Shown here in pieces: positions 47,823-57,076 of a stretch of DNA of 64,000 nt. Position numbers and translations under genes: made by a program. Origin of the DNA: Massilia soli (lineage in GTDB: Bacteria; Pseudomonadota; Gammaproteobacteria; Burkholderiales; Burkholderiaceae_D); the NCBI RefSeq assembly GCF_016809835.1, contig NZ_JAFBIL020000005.1, positions 62,001 to 126,000 of the forward strand, given 5' to 3'. The notes beneath the pieces are model-generated. The model made no database searches and was not told where the DNA came from. It worked only from the letters and a program-made list of their open reading frames with translations. Every line of letters starts with the position of its first letter. The stretch's first letter is position 1.

Positions 47823-47943
47823 ACGATACCCCGGTCTCTTGGCTATGTTGCGGTTATGTAAATGTTCTTACTTCGATGGTAAGATTTTTCGCAAGGGTAG
47901 CACGAGTATTACGGCCATAAACAAAATGGCAAGGAGAAAGTTA

Positions 47944-47971
47944 GCAATTGTCACCAAAAAATGACAATTGC
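47944..47971. repeat. Inverted repeat downstream of the small secreted protein gene
   Basis: GCAATTGTCA and TGACAATTGC form a perfect ten-base inverted repeat around an eight-base A-rich centre, 14 bases after the stop of the minus-strand gene at 47985. It could be a weak terminator or a protein-binding palindrome upstream of the FapA-type gene. Confidence 0.5.
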
Positions 47972-47984
47972 CGAACTGTTGGCC

Positions 47985-48407
47985 TTAGCGGCGCGGGGAT
48001 TTCGGGTACAGATCCATACCCGCTTCGTTGATCTGGCGGCGCAGGTCGCGACGTTCGTCCGGGGTCAGGCGGCCACCGCGGCGGCTCGATTCGGCGTTTT
48101 GCTGGTTCTGGTCCTGGTGCATCTGCAGCTGGCGGCGCTGCTCCTCGGCGCGCGCCTCGAAGGTGCGCGCATCGAACTGGCGCGTATCGTACTGGCGTAC
48201 ACGTTCCTGGCGGTCCGGCGGCGGCTGGCGATCGCCGCGCTGCGACTGCATCGCACGCTGCGCATCGTTATCGCCCGGACCTGCATGGGCGAGCGACACC
48301 ATGGCGCCGGCCATCACCAGGCCAGCGGCGACACGGCGGACGAACGAATACCGGCCGAAAAATTGGGCGCCTGATGCCGCGTCGATTTTGTTGTGCAGGT
48401 TATTCAT
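47985..48407 (-). CDS. Small secreted Arg/Gln-rich protein, unknown function
   Basis: A 140-residue protein. After a long N-terminal region comes a hydrophobic signal segment ending VSLAHAGPG (cleavage near residue 42). The mature part is extremely polar, rich in Arg, Gln and Asp (e.g. RQEQRRQLQMHQDQNQQN-like composition), probably helical or disordered, ending LRRQINEAGMDLYPKSPRR. I do not recognise a family. It is divergent from ompR. Confidence 0.6.
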   Translation of the reverse strand: MNNLHNKIDAASGAQFFGRYSFVRRVAAGLVMAGAMVSLAHAGPGDNDAQRAMQSQRGDRQPPPDRQERVRQYDTRQFDARTFEARAEEQRRQLQMHQDQNQQNAESSRRGGRLTPDERRDLRRQINEAGMDLYPKSPRR

Positions 48408-48601
48408 AGGTTCCTCTTCCGCGATGCCATTTAAACAGATAAGCTTCACTCGCTTGAGGCCAGTGTATGGCTAATCGCATAGGGGTGTAAGCCGAATTGG
48501 GTAAGGTTTGTAACACTTTGTAATGCCTTGCATGCAGAGCGCATGCATAAAGCGATATGACGTTACCATAGCGACATGAATATGACAAATCTGACAGCCA
48601 T

Positions 48602-49378
48602 ATGAATCCAACATCGACATCGAACGCAGTCAACAATACAACGGCCACGGGCGCCGGTGGTCACACCGCCAAAATTATGGTAGTGGACGACGACGTCCGT
48701 TTGCGCGACCTGCTGCGCCGCTACCTTACCGAGCAAGGCTTCGCCGTCGTCACCGCGGAAAGCGCCACCGCCATGAACAAGCTGTGGCTGCGCGAACGCT
48801 ACGACCTGCTGGTGCTTGACCTGATGCTGCCTGGCGAAGACGGCCTGTCGATCTGCCGCCGCCTGCGCGGCGCCGGCGACCAGACCCCGATCATCATGCT
48901 GACGGCAAAAGGCGAAGACGTCGACCGAATCGTCGGCCTCGAGATGGGCGCGGACGACTACCTGCCCAAGCCTTTCAACCCGCGCGAGCTGGTGGCCCGC
49001 ATCGGCGCTGTCTTGCGCCGCAAAGGCCCCGACGAAATTCCCGGCGCGCCGTCCGAAACCCCGCAGACCTTCGAGTTCGGCCAGTTCGTTCTCGACCTCG
49101 GCACCCGCACCCTGAAAAAGAACGGCGACACGGTACCGCTGACCACCGGCGAGTTCTCGGTGCTCAAGGTGTTTGCACGCCATGCGCGCCAGCCGCTGTC
49201 GCGCGAGAAGCTGATGGAGCTGGCGCGTGGCCGCGAATACGAAGTGTTCGACCGCAGCCTCGACGTCCAGATTTCGCGCCTGCGCAAGCTGATCGAGCCC
49301 GATCCTTCCAGCCCGCTGTACATCCAGACGGTATGGGGCCTTGGCTATGTGTTCATCCCTGAAGGACAGCCGCGCTAG
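48602..49378 (+). CDS. ompR: OmpR-type response regulator
   Basis: A 258-residue two-component regulator. After a ~22-residue N-terminal extension, the receiver domain has DDD at 29-31 and phospho-acceptor Asp73 (LDLMLPGEDG). A winged-helix DNA-binding domain follows (~155-250; VPLTTGEFSVLKVFARHARQ, IQTVWGLGYVF). It is the OmpR/RisA type of osmotic and envelope regulators. Its stop codon overlaps the GTG start of the kinase gene (TAGTG). Confidence 0.92.
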   Translation: MNPTSTSNAVNNTTATGAGGHTAKIMVVDDDVRLRDLLRRYLTEQGFAVVTAESATAMNKLWLRERYDLLVLDLMLPGEDGLSICRRLRGAGDQTPIIMLTAKGEDVDRIVGLEMGADDYLPKPFNPRELVARIGAVLRRKGPDEIPGAPSETPQTFEFGQFVLDLGTRTLKKNGDTVPLTTGEFSVLKVFARHARQPLSREKLMELARGREYEVFDRSLDVQISRLRKLIEPDPSSPLYIQTVWGLGYVFIPEGQPR

Positions 49379-50751
49379 TGTTCCTTCGTAACGAAACAAG
49401 GCCGGCAACGCCGCGCCTGGGCAGGTTCCGCAGCGGCTTGTTCTGGCGCACCTTCCTGTTACTGAGCATCCTGACCACGCTCTCGATGGCATCGTGGATC
49501 GGCATGATCAGCACCATCCAGCGCGGCGCCAAGGTCGAACAGACGGCGCAGCTGGTGATCTCTGTCGTCACCATCACCCACGCCGCCCTGACCCACTCGG
49601 CGCCCGAACTGCGCCGCGAACTGCTGTTCGAACTGGTGTCGAACGAGGGCATCCGCATCTTCGCGCTGGAAGACTCCGACGTCGTCGATCCGCCGCCGGA
49701 TAATCCACTGATGCCCGACATCGCCAAGATCGTGCGCGACAAGCTTGGCGCCGACACCCAGTTCTCCAGCAGCGTCAACGGGATCGCCGGCTTCTGGATC
49801 AGCTTTAACATCGACGACGACAAATACTGGCTGATGCTCGAACGCGAGCGCCTGTCCGGCCTGACCGGCGTGCAGTGGCTGGGCTGGGCCAGCGTGGTGG
49901 GCGTGCTGTCGCTGCTCGGCGCCGCGCTCATTTCCAGCCTGGTCAACCTGCCGCTGGCACGCCTTACCGCCGCGGCGCGCGACATCGCCCAGGGCAAGCG
50001 CCCGGCGCCGCTGCCGGAAAAAGGATCGAAGGAGATCATCGAGGCCAACCGCAGCTTCAACCAGATGGTCGAAGACCTGCAGCAGGTCGAGTCCGACCGC
50101 GCGGTGATCCTGGCAGGCATCTCGCATGACCTGCGCACGCCGCTGGCGCGCATGCAGCTCGAACTGGAGATGGCCAACCTGGGCACCGAGGCGCGCGAAG
50201 GCATGCAGTCAGATATCGCGCAGATGGACGCCATCATCGGCCAGTTCCTCGACTACGCCAAGCCAACCGAAGCGGCCACGTTCGTCCCGATCGACATCAG
50301 CGGCCTGCTGGAAGACGCGGCCCGCGCGGCCGAGCGCATCCCAGGCATGAAGGTCAATACCGACATTGACCAGGACCTGCTCGTCAACGGCAACGCGACC
50401 GACCTGCGCCGCGTGGTCAACAACCTGATCGAGAACGCGCGCCGCTACGGCCAGACCCCAGGCGCCGGCGTTACCGAGATCGACATCGCCTGCCACATCA
50501 AGCCGACCGGCGCGGGCAAGCGGGTCGCCATCGAGGTGCAGGACCACGGCGCCGGGGTTCCGGAAGACCAGATCGAACAGCTGCTCAAGCCATTCACGCG
50601 CATGGACAGCGCGCGCGGACAGGCCAACGGCGCGGGGCTGGGACTGGCGATCGTCGAACGCGTGGTGTCGCGCCACAACGCCGAACTCCATGTCAGCAAC
50701 CGCGAAGGCGGCGGCCTGCGCATCGAGATCCTGATGCCGCTGGCCGAGTAA
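49378..50751 (+). CDS. envZ: EnvZ-type sensor histidine kinase
   Basis: A 457-residue membrane kinase. TM1 is at ~22-44 and TM2 at ~165-185, with a ~120-residue periplasmic sensor between. HAMP (LPLARLTAAARDIAQGK), the phospho-His box GISHDLRTPLARMQ, the N-box NNLIENARRYG and G-boxes (DHGAGVP, GAGLGLAIVERV) are intact. The GTG start overlaps the ompR stop, so translation is coupled. It should control phosphorylation of the preceding regulator. Confidence 0.92.
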   Translation: MFLRNETRPATPRLGRFRSGLFWRTFLLLSILTTLSMASWIGMISTIQRGAKVEQTAQLVISVVTITHAALTHSAPELRRELLFELVSNEGIRIFALEDSDVVDPPPDNPLMPDIAKIVRDKLGADTQFSSSVNGIAGFWISFNIDDDKYWLMLERERLSGLTGVQWLGWASVVGVLSLLGAALISSLVNLPLARLTAAARDIAQGKRPAPLPEKGSKEIIEANRSFNQMVEDLQQVESDRAVILAGISHDLRTPLARMQLELEMANLGTEAREGMQSDIAQMDAIIGQFLDYAKPTEAATFVPIDISGLLEDAARAAERIPGMKVNTDIDQDLLVNGNATDLRRVVNNLIENARRYGQTPGAGVTEIDIACHIKPTGAGKRVAIEVQDHGAGVPEDQIEQLLKPFTRMDSARGQANGAGLGLAIVERVVSRHNAELHVSNREGGGLRIEILMPLAE

Positions 50752-50806
50752 GTCCGCGACGCGCAGGCGGTTTATACTAGCGGTTTCGCGCCCACCTCCG
50801 GACACC

Positions 50807-51763
50807 ATGCTCACCTACGCAGATATCGAACAAGCCGCGCAACGCATTCTCGGCGCCGCCCACCGCACGCCTGTACTGACCTCGCGTACCGCCGACCAGC
50901 GCTCCGGCGCGCAGCTGTTCTTCAAGTGCGAGAACTTCCAGCGCATCGGCGCCTTCAAATTCCGCGGCGCCTACAACGCCCTGGCGCGCTTTACCGAAGA
51001 CCAGCGCCGCGCTGGCGTCGTCACCTTCTCGTCGGGCAACCATGCGCAGGCGATCGCCCTGTCGGCCAGCCTGCTGGGCATTCGCTCGGCGATCATCATG
51101 CCGCACGATGCACCTGCGCTGAAGGTCGCCGCGACCAAAGGCTATGGCGGCGAAGTGATCATCTACGACCGCTACAAGGAAGACCGCGAAGAGATCGGGC
51201 GCCGCCTGGCCCAGGAACGCGGCATGACCCTGATTCCCCCTTACGACCATCCGGACGTCATTGCGGGCCAGGGCACGGCCGCAAAAGAGCTGTTCGATGA
51301 AGTGGGCCCGCTCGATGTGCTGCTGGTGTGCCTTGGCGGCGGCGGCCTGCTGGCCGGCTCCGCGCTGGCCGCGCGTGCGCTCTCCCCCGGCTGCAAGGTC
51401 ATCGGCGTCGAGCCGGAACTGGGCAACGATGGCCAGCAATCGCTGCGCAAGGGAGAGGTCGTGCACATCGGCGTGCCCGATACGATCGCCGACGGCGCCA
51501 AGGTCACCCACGTCGGCGACCATAACTTCGACGTCATCAAGCGCGACGTCGACGACATCGTGACGGTGTCGGACGCGCAGCTGGTGGACGCCATGAAGTT
51601 TTTCGCCGAACGCATGAAGATGATCGTCGAGCCGACCGGCTGCCTTGGCGCCGCGGCGGCGCTGAACGGCATCGTGCCGGTGGAGGGCAAGAAGGTCGGC
51701 ATCCTGATCAGCGGCGGCAATGTCGACCTGGCCGCCTTCGCACGCTTCGTGGGTGCGGCGTGA
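50807..51763 (+). CDS. Threonine/serine dehydratase (short PLP type)
   Basis: A 318-residue fold-type II PLP enzyme with the Schiff-base lysine in GAFKFRGAYNAL (~53), the SSGNHAQA block and the phosphate-binding GGGGLLAG loop. There is no C-terminal ACT domain, so it is of the catabolic threonine/serine dehydratase, serine racemase or threo-3-hydroxyaspartate lyase type. Such enzymes release reactive enamines. It overlaps a RidA gene by four bases (GTGA), a strong functional link. Confidence 0.88.
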   Translation: MLTYADIEQAAQRILGAAHRTPVLTSRTADQRSGAQLFFKCENFQRIGAFKFRGAYNALARFTEDQRRAGVVTFSSGNHAQAIALSASLLGIRSAIIMPHDAPALKVAATKGYGGEVIIYDRYKEDREEIGRRLAQERGMTLIPPYDHPDVIAGQGTAAKELFDEVGPLDVLLVCLGGGGLLAGSALAARALSPGCKVIGVEPELGNDGQQSLRKGEVVHIGVPDTIADGAKVTHVGDHNFDVIKRDVDDIVTVSDAQLVDAMKFFAERMKMIVEPTGCLGAAAALNGIVPVEGKKVGILISGGNVDLAAFARFVGAA

Positions 51764-52140
51764 AGCTGATCCAGGCGCAAGGCCTGCCCGCACCGGCAGG
51801 CCATTATTCGCAGGCGGTCGAGGCCAACGGCATGGTGTACCTGTCCGGCGTGCTGCCGCAACAGGGTGTGGTCGATCCGAACGTCGATACCTTCCAGGAC
51901 CAGTGCGAATCGGTGTTCGGGCAGTGCGAGAAGATTCTGGCCGCGGCCGGATGCGAATTTTCCGATGTGGTCCAGTGCACCGTGTACATCGTCGGCATCG
52001 CACACTGGCCAGAATTTAACGCGACCTATGCCCGCGTATTCGGCGCGCACAAGCCTGCCCGCGCGGTGGTGCCGGTGCCCGAACTGCACTTCGGCTACAG
52101 CGTCGAAGTGCAGATGGTCGCCGCGCGCCCCTCGGCCTGA
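51760..52140 (+). CDS. RidA-family enamine/imine deaminase
   Basis: A 126-residue canonical-length RidA. The Tyr in HYSQAVE, the Arg in PARAVVPVPEL and the C-terminal Glu in YSVEVQ match the substrate-binding set of active RidA proteins, which hydrolyse 2-aminoacrylate and 2-aminocrotonate. The GTG start overlaps the stop of the dehydratase gene that would generate these enamines. A longer paralogue is encoded at 30526-30990. Confidence 0.92.
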   Translation: MKLIQAQGLPAPAGHYSQAVEANGMVYLSGVLPQQGVVDPNVDTFQDQCESVFGQCEKILAAAGCEFSDVVQCTVYIVGIAHWPEFNATYARVFGAHKPARAVVPVPELHFGYSVEVQMVAARPSA

Positions 52141-52141
52141 T

Positions 52142-52687
52142 TTACTTTCGTAGCAGTTCAGCCTTGAAGCGCGGCTTGGCGTCGCGCTCAAGGTAGTACG
52201 ACATCGACTTGCCGTCCGGCGCCAGCGTCACTGTCCATACATTGGTCGATGCGGCCGGGATCAGCTTGGCCGTGTAGGCATCGGCTTCGAACGACTGGAC
52301 GCTGGCGCTGCCTTTGGCATTCGCCATCCCGCCGTACATGGTCTGTTCGTCGGGCGTGCCGTCGTCGTGGCGATGGTCGTGTTTGAGTTCCAGGCCCGCG
52401 CCGCTCTTTTTGAAGACCCAGGTACGCGAGCGGTCGGTGCCGACGATGAATGGCACCCGCACTTCGTCCGCGCTGCATGAGGCGACATGGGCCACCAGCT
52501 TTTTCCCAGCGAAGGCATCGCCTGCATCGCGCGGGAACACCGAGGCGCCTTCGAAGGTGGCGCCGCACAATGCCGTGAGGCGCGTGAAGAACTCGGCCTT
52601 CGCATCAGGCTTGCCAGCGTCGTGCGCGTGGACGGGAATGGCGGCTGCGAGAGCGCCCAGCATGGCTGCGGTACCCAGTAATTTCAT
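52142..52687 (-). CDS. Secreted protein of unknown function
   Basis: A 181-residue protein with a Sec signal peptide (MKLLGTAAMLGALAAAIPVHAH; cleavage near residue 21). The mature domain has two cysteines (LTALCGATF, VASCSADEV) that may form a disulfide, and a His/Asp-rich turn (KHDHRHDDGTPDEQ). I cannot name the family with confidence. Its stop lies one base after the RidA stop, convergent. Confidence 0.75.
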   Translation of the reverse strand: MKLLGTAAMLGALAAAIPVHAHDAGKPDAKAEFFTRLTALCGATFEGASVFPRDAGDAFAGKKLVAHVASCSADEVRVPFIVGTDRSRTWVFKKSGAGLELKHDHRHDDGTPDEQTMYGGMANAKGSASVQSFEADAYTAKLIPAASTNVWTVTLAPDGKSMSYYLERDAKPRFKAELLRK

Positions 52688-52747
52688 GACTGCTCCTGTG
52701 GTGGTGTGAGCAGCAAGATAGGCCGGGCGCAGCCCGGTGTCAACGCC

Positions 52748-53071
52748 TTAATCCTTCTCGGCCTGCGCGATCGCCTGGCGTACCTCATTGGCGTCGGCGG
52801 GACGCACGACGCGCGCCAATTCCTTGCCATCCTTGATCACGACCACGGTCGGCCACAGCTTGACGCGGAACGAACGGCCGAGCGGACGGCCGGGGCCATC
52901 TTCGACTTTGATGTGCGTTACCGACGGACTGGCCGCCAGGGCCGACGTGATGTGCTGCTCCGCCGACCGGCAGTAGCCGCACCAGCCGGTGCCAAATTCG
53001 AGTGCGACAGTGCCAGGCATCGCGTCAATCGCGCTACGTTCCGGCTGCGTGGTTTCATATGCCTTGCCCAT
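52748..53071 (-). CDS. Thioredoxin-family protein (WCGYC active site)
   Basis: A 107-residue cytoplasmic thioredoxin-fold protein with the redox motif WCGYC (near residue 32, usual thioredoxin is WCGPC) and the cis-proline in KLWPTVVVI. The remainder has normal thioredoxin length. Substrates are unknown. The ATG at 53069-53071 (MGKAYETT) is preferred; a longer open frame is not family-like. Confidence 0.85.
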   Translation of the reverse strand: MGKAYETTQPERSAIDAMPGTVALEFGTGWCGYCRSAEQHITSALAASPSVTHIKVEDGPGRPLGRSFRVKLWPTVVVIKDGKELARVVRPADANEVRQAIAQAEKD

Positions 53072-53160
53072 GCTGGCTCCTTTCAACGCTTGTCTGGCGC
53101 GCATGCGCCGTGTTAGTCAAGTATGCCATGCAGGCTGCGGCAAGGCCCGCACCAGTCGTT

Positions 53161-53820
53161 CTATTGCGCCGCGGCGCCGGGGACGCTGCAGGCGACATCC
53201 CACGCATTGAGTTCGGCGCCGCGCTTCCTGATCCACACCTGGGCACGCGCCGCGCCGTCGCTGTCGAACACCAGAGCATGGAGCTCCTCCTTGCCGTACG
53301 GCGGCGCGCTGACGTCGACCGCGGCAAGGCGGAAGCGCAGCGACCGGTGCGGGGCGCAACTGGTGTTCCCGGAGAACAGCAGGCGCGAACGCAGTAACAG
53401 CACGCCGTGCTGCGCAATAAGGGGCGCCAGGTCGGCATCGGGGATACGCTGTTTGAGTTCGACCAGCCGCGCCGGTTTGCCGCAGCCTGCACGGTCAAGC
53501 CAGGCGAAGCGCTTTTCGCCAGCCATGCTCCAGCGGCGGCTGGCGGCTGCCCGCGCATCGTACGCATAGCGGTTCTGCGTCATGCGGCACAGTGCACCTG
53601 CGGCGCGGTAAGGGGCGCCGGCAACGCTGGCTTCGACCTGCCACGGCGCCTTGCGCGAGGCGCGCACGATCTCGAACACAGGCGCGCCCGCCGCGCTGCC
53701 CTGGAAAGCGCTGAACGATGCGATTTCCTGGGCGGTTGGGTCGCGCCGCTCTGGCTGCGTATCCTGCGCAAGCGCGGGCATGGACAAGGCGACGGTGAGG
53801 ACTAGCGCGGCTGGGAGCAT
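53161..53820 (-). CDS. Secreted protein of unknown function
   Basis: A 219-residue protein with a signal peptide (MLPAALVLTVALSMPALAQ, cleavage near residue 19). Four cysteines are spread through the mature part (ALCRM, AGCGK, TSCAP, VACSV), suggesting disulfides. No family recognised. The ATG at 53818-53820 fits the signal peptide; the longer open frame overlaps the PEP-CTERM gene end. Confidence 0.65.
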   Translation of the reverse strand: MLPAALVLTVALSMPALAQDTQPERRDPTAQEIASFSAFQGSAAGAPVFEIVRASRKAPWQVEASVAGAPYRAAGALCRMTQNRYAYDARAAASRRWSMAGEKRFAWLDRAGCGKPARLVELKQRIPDADLAPLIAQHGVLLLRSRLLFSGNTSCAPHRSLRFRLAAVDVSAPPYGKEELHALVFDSDGAARAQVWIRKRGAELNAWDVACSVPGAAAQ

Positions 53821-53876
53821 GGGTGGCACTGGAGGCCGCGGGCGCGGCCGGAAATGTCGGGTGCCCAGTATGACGC

Positions 53877-54602
53877 TTACGCCGCCTGCGGACAAGCGGC
53901 GGCGCGGCCAGCGCCGCGGCGCCGCGCCGCCAACATGCCGGCGATGCCCAATGCGCCAAGCGCAAGCGATCCGGGCTCGGGCACTTCGCCCGGCTCAGGG
54001 TCCGGATCCGGGTCAGGATCAGGATCGGGCCCGGGGCCGCCTACCAGGTCGACGACAAAGTTATCAAGCGTGAAGCCATTATTGCCGGTGAAGCTGCCGA
54101 GCCCGGTGAACACAAAAGTATCGACCACCATGCCCGGCAGGGCGAACGTCTGGAAGTCCGGTATCCCGCCGGGGCCGTCCACCAGTTGGTCCAGCACCAG
54201 TGAACCGGTGGTAACGAGCGCGCCGCTGGTAAAGCCCTGATAACTGATCTGCACTGCACCGTCGGCCAGGAATGGCGCCGAAAACAGTTCGGCGGCGTCG
54301 ACGCTGGTCAATCTGAATTCGCCGCCAGAGGCGCGGCTGACGGTGATCCGGTCGGCGTAGCCGAGCAAAGGCCCGGCCGCAAGCAATGTGCGGGTCCCAT
54401 TCGACGCGCATGGCGGCGCGCAGCTGGAGCCGCCGGTGACGTAAATCGCGCCACCGTAGTTGGCGACAAACTTGAAGCCGTTGCTGACAATGCTCGTGCT
54501 CACTGTGCCCTCGGCAACATCTTCGAAATCGATCAGTGCTCCGTGCGCGCTGAACGCGACAGCCGATAGCAAGATGGGTAAGAGCTTGAGAAAGTTGTTC
54601 AT
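53877..54602 (-). CDS. PEP-CTERM sorting domain protein
   Basis: A 241-residue exported protein: signal peptide (~1-21, ending FSAHG), a beta-rich domain of ~165 residues, a striking acidic Pro-Asp repeat (PDPDPDPDPDPEPGE), then the PEP-CTERM signal VPEPGSLALGALGIAGMLAARRR. Such proteins are processed by the exosortase XrtA and usually tied to exopolysaccharide/biofilm. Neither XrtA nor an eps cluster is in the window, so the machinery must be elsewhere. It is followed by 15 residues after the RRR, a little longer than usual. Confidence 0.9.
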   Translation of the reverse strand: MNNFLKLLPILLSAVAFSAHGALIDFEDVAEGTVSTSIVSNGFKFVANYGGAIYVTGGSSCAPPCASNGTRTLLAAGPLLGYADRITVSRASGGEFRLTSVDAAELFSAPFLADGAVQISYQGFTSGALVTTGSLVLDQLVDGPGGIPDFQTFALPGMVVDTFVFTGLGSFTGNNGFTLDNFVVDLVGGPGPDPDPDPDPDPEPGEVPEPGSLALGALGIAGMLAARRRGAGRAAACPQAA

Positions 54603-54739
54603 GCGATGTACCTGTTGTTGTTATTCAAGCGAATTACAATAATAGCAAGATTCACGCCAACAATTATTTCGCGAGTAAATTCAACAACTTAGGCATGTAG
54701 TAACTCTGCCGTGCAGGTGAACTGTAAAGTGTTGCTATT

Positions 54740-55660
54740 TTACAAATTCGATTTCCCGATGGTGGCCGGATCAAGCACCTCGCGCAGACGCCGCGCCAGA
54801 AAATCGACCAGCGCCGCCACCCGCGGCGCCAGCGCGCCTTGCTTGTAAAACACCGCCCACACCGGCTCCGACCACGCCAGCGTGGCCCCTGCCAGCACCG
54901 GCACCAGCGCGCCGCGACGCACATCGTTCGAGGTAAGAAAGTCGGCCAGGCGCACGATGCCGGCGCCCGACAACGCCAGGTGGCGAAGGGTTTCGCCGCT
55001 CGACGCCGTCACGGCCGGCGCGACCGGCAACCCGTCGATGCCGCCGTGGGCCAGCGGCCAGATGTTCAGCGATGCGGGCGCGGTGAAGCCAAGCAGGCGA
55101 TGCGCCGCCAGGTCGGCCACACTGCCCGGCATGCCATGGCGCGCAAGGTAAGCGGGCGACGCCAGCAGCCGGACCTGGCTTTGCCCGAGCTGGCGTGCGC
55201 TCAGCGTCGAATCGGTCAGGTTGCCGATCCGGATCGCCAGGTCGGCGCGCTCCTCGATCAGGTCGACGAAGGTCTCGCCGCTGGCAAGTTCAAGGCGGAT
55301 CAACGGGTAGGCGTCAAGGAAGTCGCCCACCAGCGGCGCCAGCATATGGGTCAGCGCCGGCGTCGCCGCATTCACCCTCACCAGGCCCGACGGCTGCGAG
55401 CGGCGCGCGGCGACCTGCGCCTCGGTGTCTTCCAGGTCGGCGATCAGGCGGCGCGCGCGTTCGAGCAGCCACTGGCCTTCTTCCGTCAGGTCGAGGCGGC
55501 GGGTGGTGCGCTGGATCAAGGTCATGCCAAGCTGGCCTTCCAGACGCGAAATGGTCCTGCTGACGCCGGAGGGCGTCTGGCCGAGCCGTTCGGCGGCAGC
55601 CGAAAACGACCCCGTATCTATGACCGCGGCAAACGCAATCAGCGCATCAACACTCAGCAT
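54740..55660 (-). CDS. LysR-family transcriptional regulator
   Basis: A 306-residue regulator with N-terminal winged HTH (FAAVIDTGSFSAAAERLGQTPSGVSRTISRLE) and a periplasmic-binding-protein-like effector domain (~90-300). It is divergent from the MFS transporter with a 100-base spacer, the classical arrangement for a LysR protein controlling the transporter. The ATG at 55658-55660 (MLSVDALI) is the family start. Confidence 0.93.
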   Translation of the reverse strand: MLSVDALIAFAAVIDTGSFSAAAERLGQTPSGVSRTISRLEGQLGMTLIQRTTRRLDLTEEGQWLLERARRLIADLEDTEAQVAARRSQPSGLVRVNAATPALTHMLAPLVGDFLDAYPLIRLELASGETFVDLIEERADLAIRIGNLTDSTLSARQLGQSQVRLLASPAYLARHGMPGSVADLAAHRLLGFTAPASLNIWPLAHGGIDGLPVAPAVTASSGETLRHLALSGAGIVRLADFLTSNDVRRGALVPVLAGATLAWSEPVWAVFYKQGALAPRVAALVDFLARRLREVLDPATIGKSNL

Positions 55661-55760
55661 TCGTGACTCCCAGTCAAAAGTGTATTGTACGGCAACCCAT
55701 TTTTCTCTTCCCCGCAAGCGTTCACACTGCGTCATCGCTTACTTGGAACAGGAGAAACAC

Positions 55761-56966
55761 ATGCCACTCGCACTCTGGGCACTCGCGCTGAGCGCCTTCG
55801 CCATCGGCACCACCGAATTCGTCATCGTCGGACTGATTCCCACCATCGCCGCCAGCGTGAACGTGTCGGTCCCGTCGGCCGGGCTGCTGGTCAGCCTGTA
55901 CGCGCTCGGCGTTGCCGTTGGCGCGCCGGTACTGACCGCGCTGACCGGGCGCATTCCGCGCAAGCAGTTGCTGCTCGGAATGATGGCCTTGTTCACCGCC
56001 GGTAACCTGCTGGCCTGGATCGCGCCCAACTACGAGGCGCTGATGGCTGCGCGCGTGCTGACCGGCCTCGCGCACGGCGTATTCTTTTCGATCGGCTCGA
56101 CCATCGCGACCGGCCTGGTGGCGCGCGAGAAAGCGGCGAGCGCCATCGCGCTGATGTTCACCGGCCTGACGGTGGCGCTGGTCACCGGCGTCCCGCTCGG
56201 CACCTTCATCGGCCAGACGTTCGGCTGGCAAGCGACCTTCCTTGCGGTGTCGCTGCTTGGCGTGGTCGCCATCGCCGGCAGCTGGTGGCTGGTGCCGTCG
56301 ACCATCCCCAACAGCAAGCCATCGAGCGTGATGGCCCAGCTGGCGGTGCTGAAAAAGCCGCGCCTGTTGCTGGTCTATGCGATCACGGCGCTCGGCTACG
56401 GCGGTTCGTTCATCGCCTTCACGTATCTCGCACCAATCCTGCAGGAGGTCGCCGGCTTCGCGCCGTCGAGCGTCGGGCTGGTGATGCTGGTGTACGGCGT
56501 ATCCGTCGCGTTCGGGAATATCTGGGGCGGCAAGCTGGCCGACAAGCATGGACCGATCCGCGCGCTGCAAGTGGTGTTTTCGCTGCTGGCGATCGTGCTG
56601 CTGGTGCTGACCTTCAGCGCCGCGAATCCCTGGCTGGCGGTGGCCACCGTGCTGGCGTGGGGAGCGGTCGCCTTTGGCAACGTGCCGGGCCTGCAGGTGT
56701 ATGTGGTGCAGCGCGCCGAACGCGACGCGCCGAACGCGGTGGATGTGGCTTCCGGGCTGAACATCGCCGCCTTCAACGTCGGCATCGCGATCGGCGCCTG
56801 GGGCGGCGGCCTGATCGTTACCCATCTCGGGTTGATGGCCACGCCCTGGATCGGCGCACTGGTGGTCGTCGGCGCCCTCGGTTTGACCACGCTGGCCGGC
56901 TGGCTGGACCGCCGTGACGGCATCGACGCCAGGGTCGGCGGGCCGCGCACGGCGGGCGCGCACTGA
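55761..56966 (+). CDS. MFS transporter (DHA1, AraJ/YdhP type)
   Basis: A 401-residue inner-membrane transporter with 12 predicted helices, beginning MPLALWALALSAFAIGTTEFVIVGL, typical of the AraJ/YdhP/sugar-efflux branch of DHA1 drug-proton antiporters. A GGAG ribosome-binding sequence lies 8 bases before the ATG. The substrate is unknown; the adjacent divergent LysR gene probably controls it. Confidence 0.9.
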   Translation: MPLALWALALSAFAIGTTEFVIVGLIPTIAASVNVSVPSAGLLVSLYALGVAVGAPVLTALTGRIPRKQLLLGMMALFTAGNLLAWIAPNYEALMAARVLTGLAHGVFFSIGSTIATGLVAREKAASAIALMFTGLTVALVTGVPLGTFIGQTFGWQATFLAVSLLGVVAIAGSWWLVPSTIPNSKPSSVMAQLAVLKKPRLLLVYAITALGYGGSFIAFTYLAPILQEVAGFAPSSVGLVMLVYGVSVAFGNIWGGKLADKHGPIRALQVVFSLLAIVLLVLTFSAANPWLAVATVLAWGAVAFGNVPGLQVYVVQRAERDAPNAVDVASGLNIAAFNVGIAIGAWGGGLIVTHLGLMATPWIGALVVVGALGLTTLAGWLDRRDGIDARVGGPRTAGAH

Positions 56967-57076
56967 GGGCTTGCGCCATCCATTTTTGCCACTCGAATTG
57001 CTTCAACCCAACTGGTCAATCATGCTACTCTTCCGGCTCGGGTGCGACGCCCGCCAACACGACCTGAGGGACAAAA

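Noticed and set aside
45342-47861. Long plus-strand open frame (839 codons) opposite the FapA gene
   Set aside because: It overlaps topoisomerase IB and runs antisense to the FapA-type gene; composition is that of a shadow frame.
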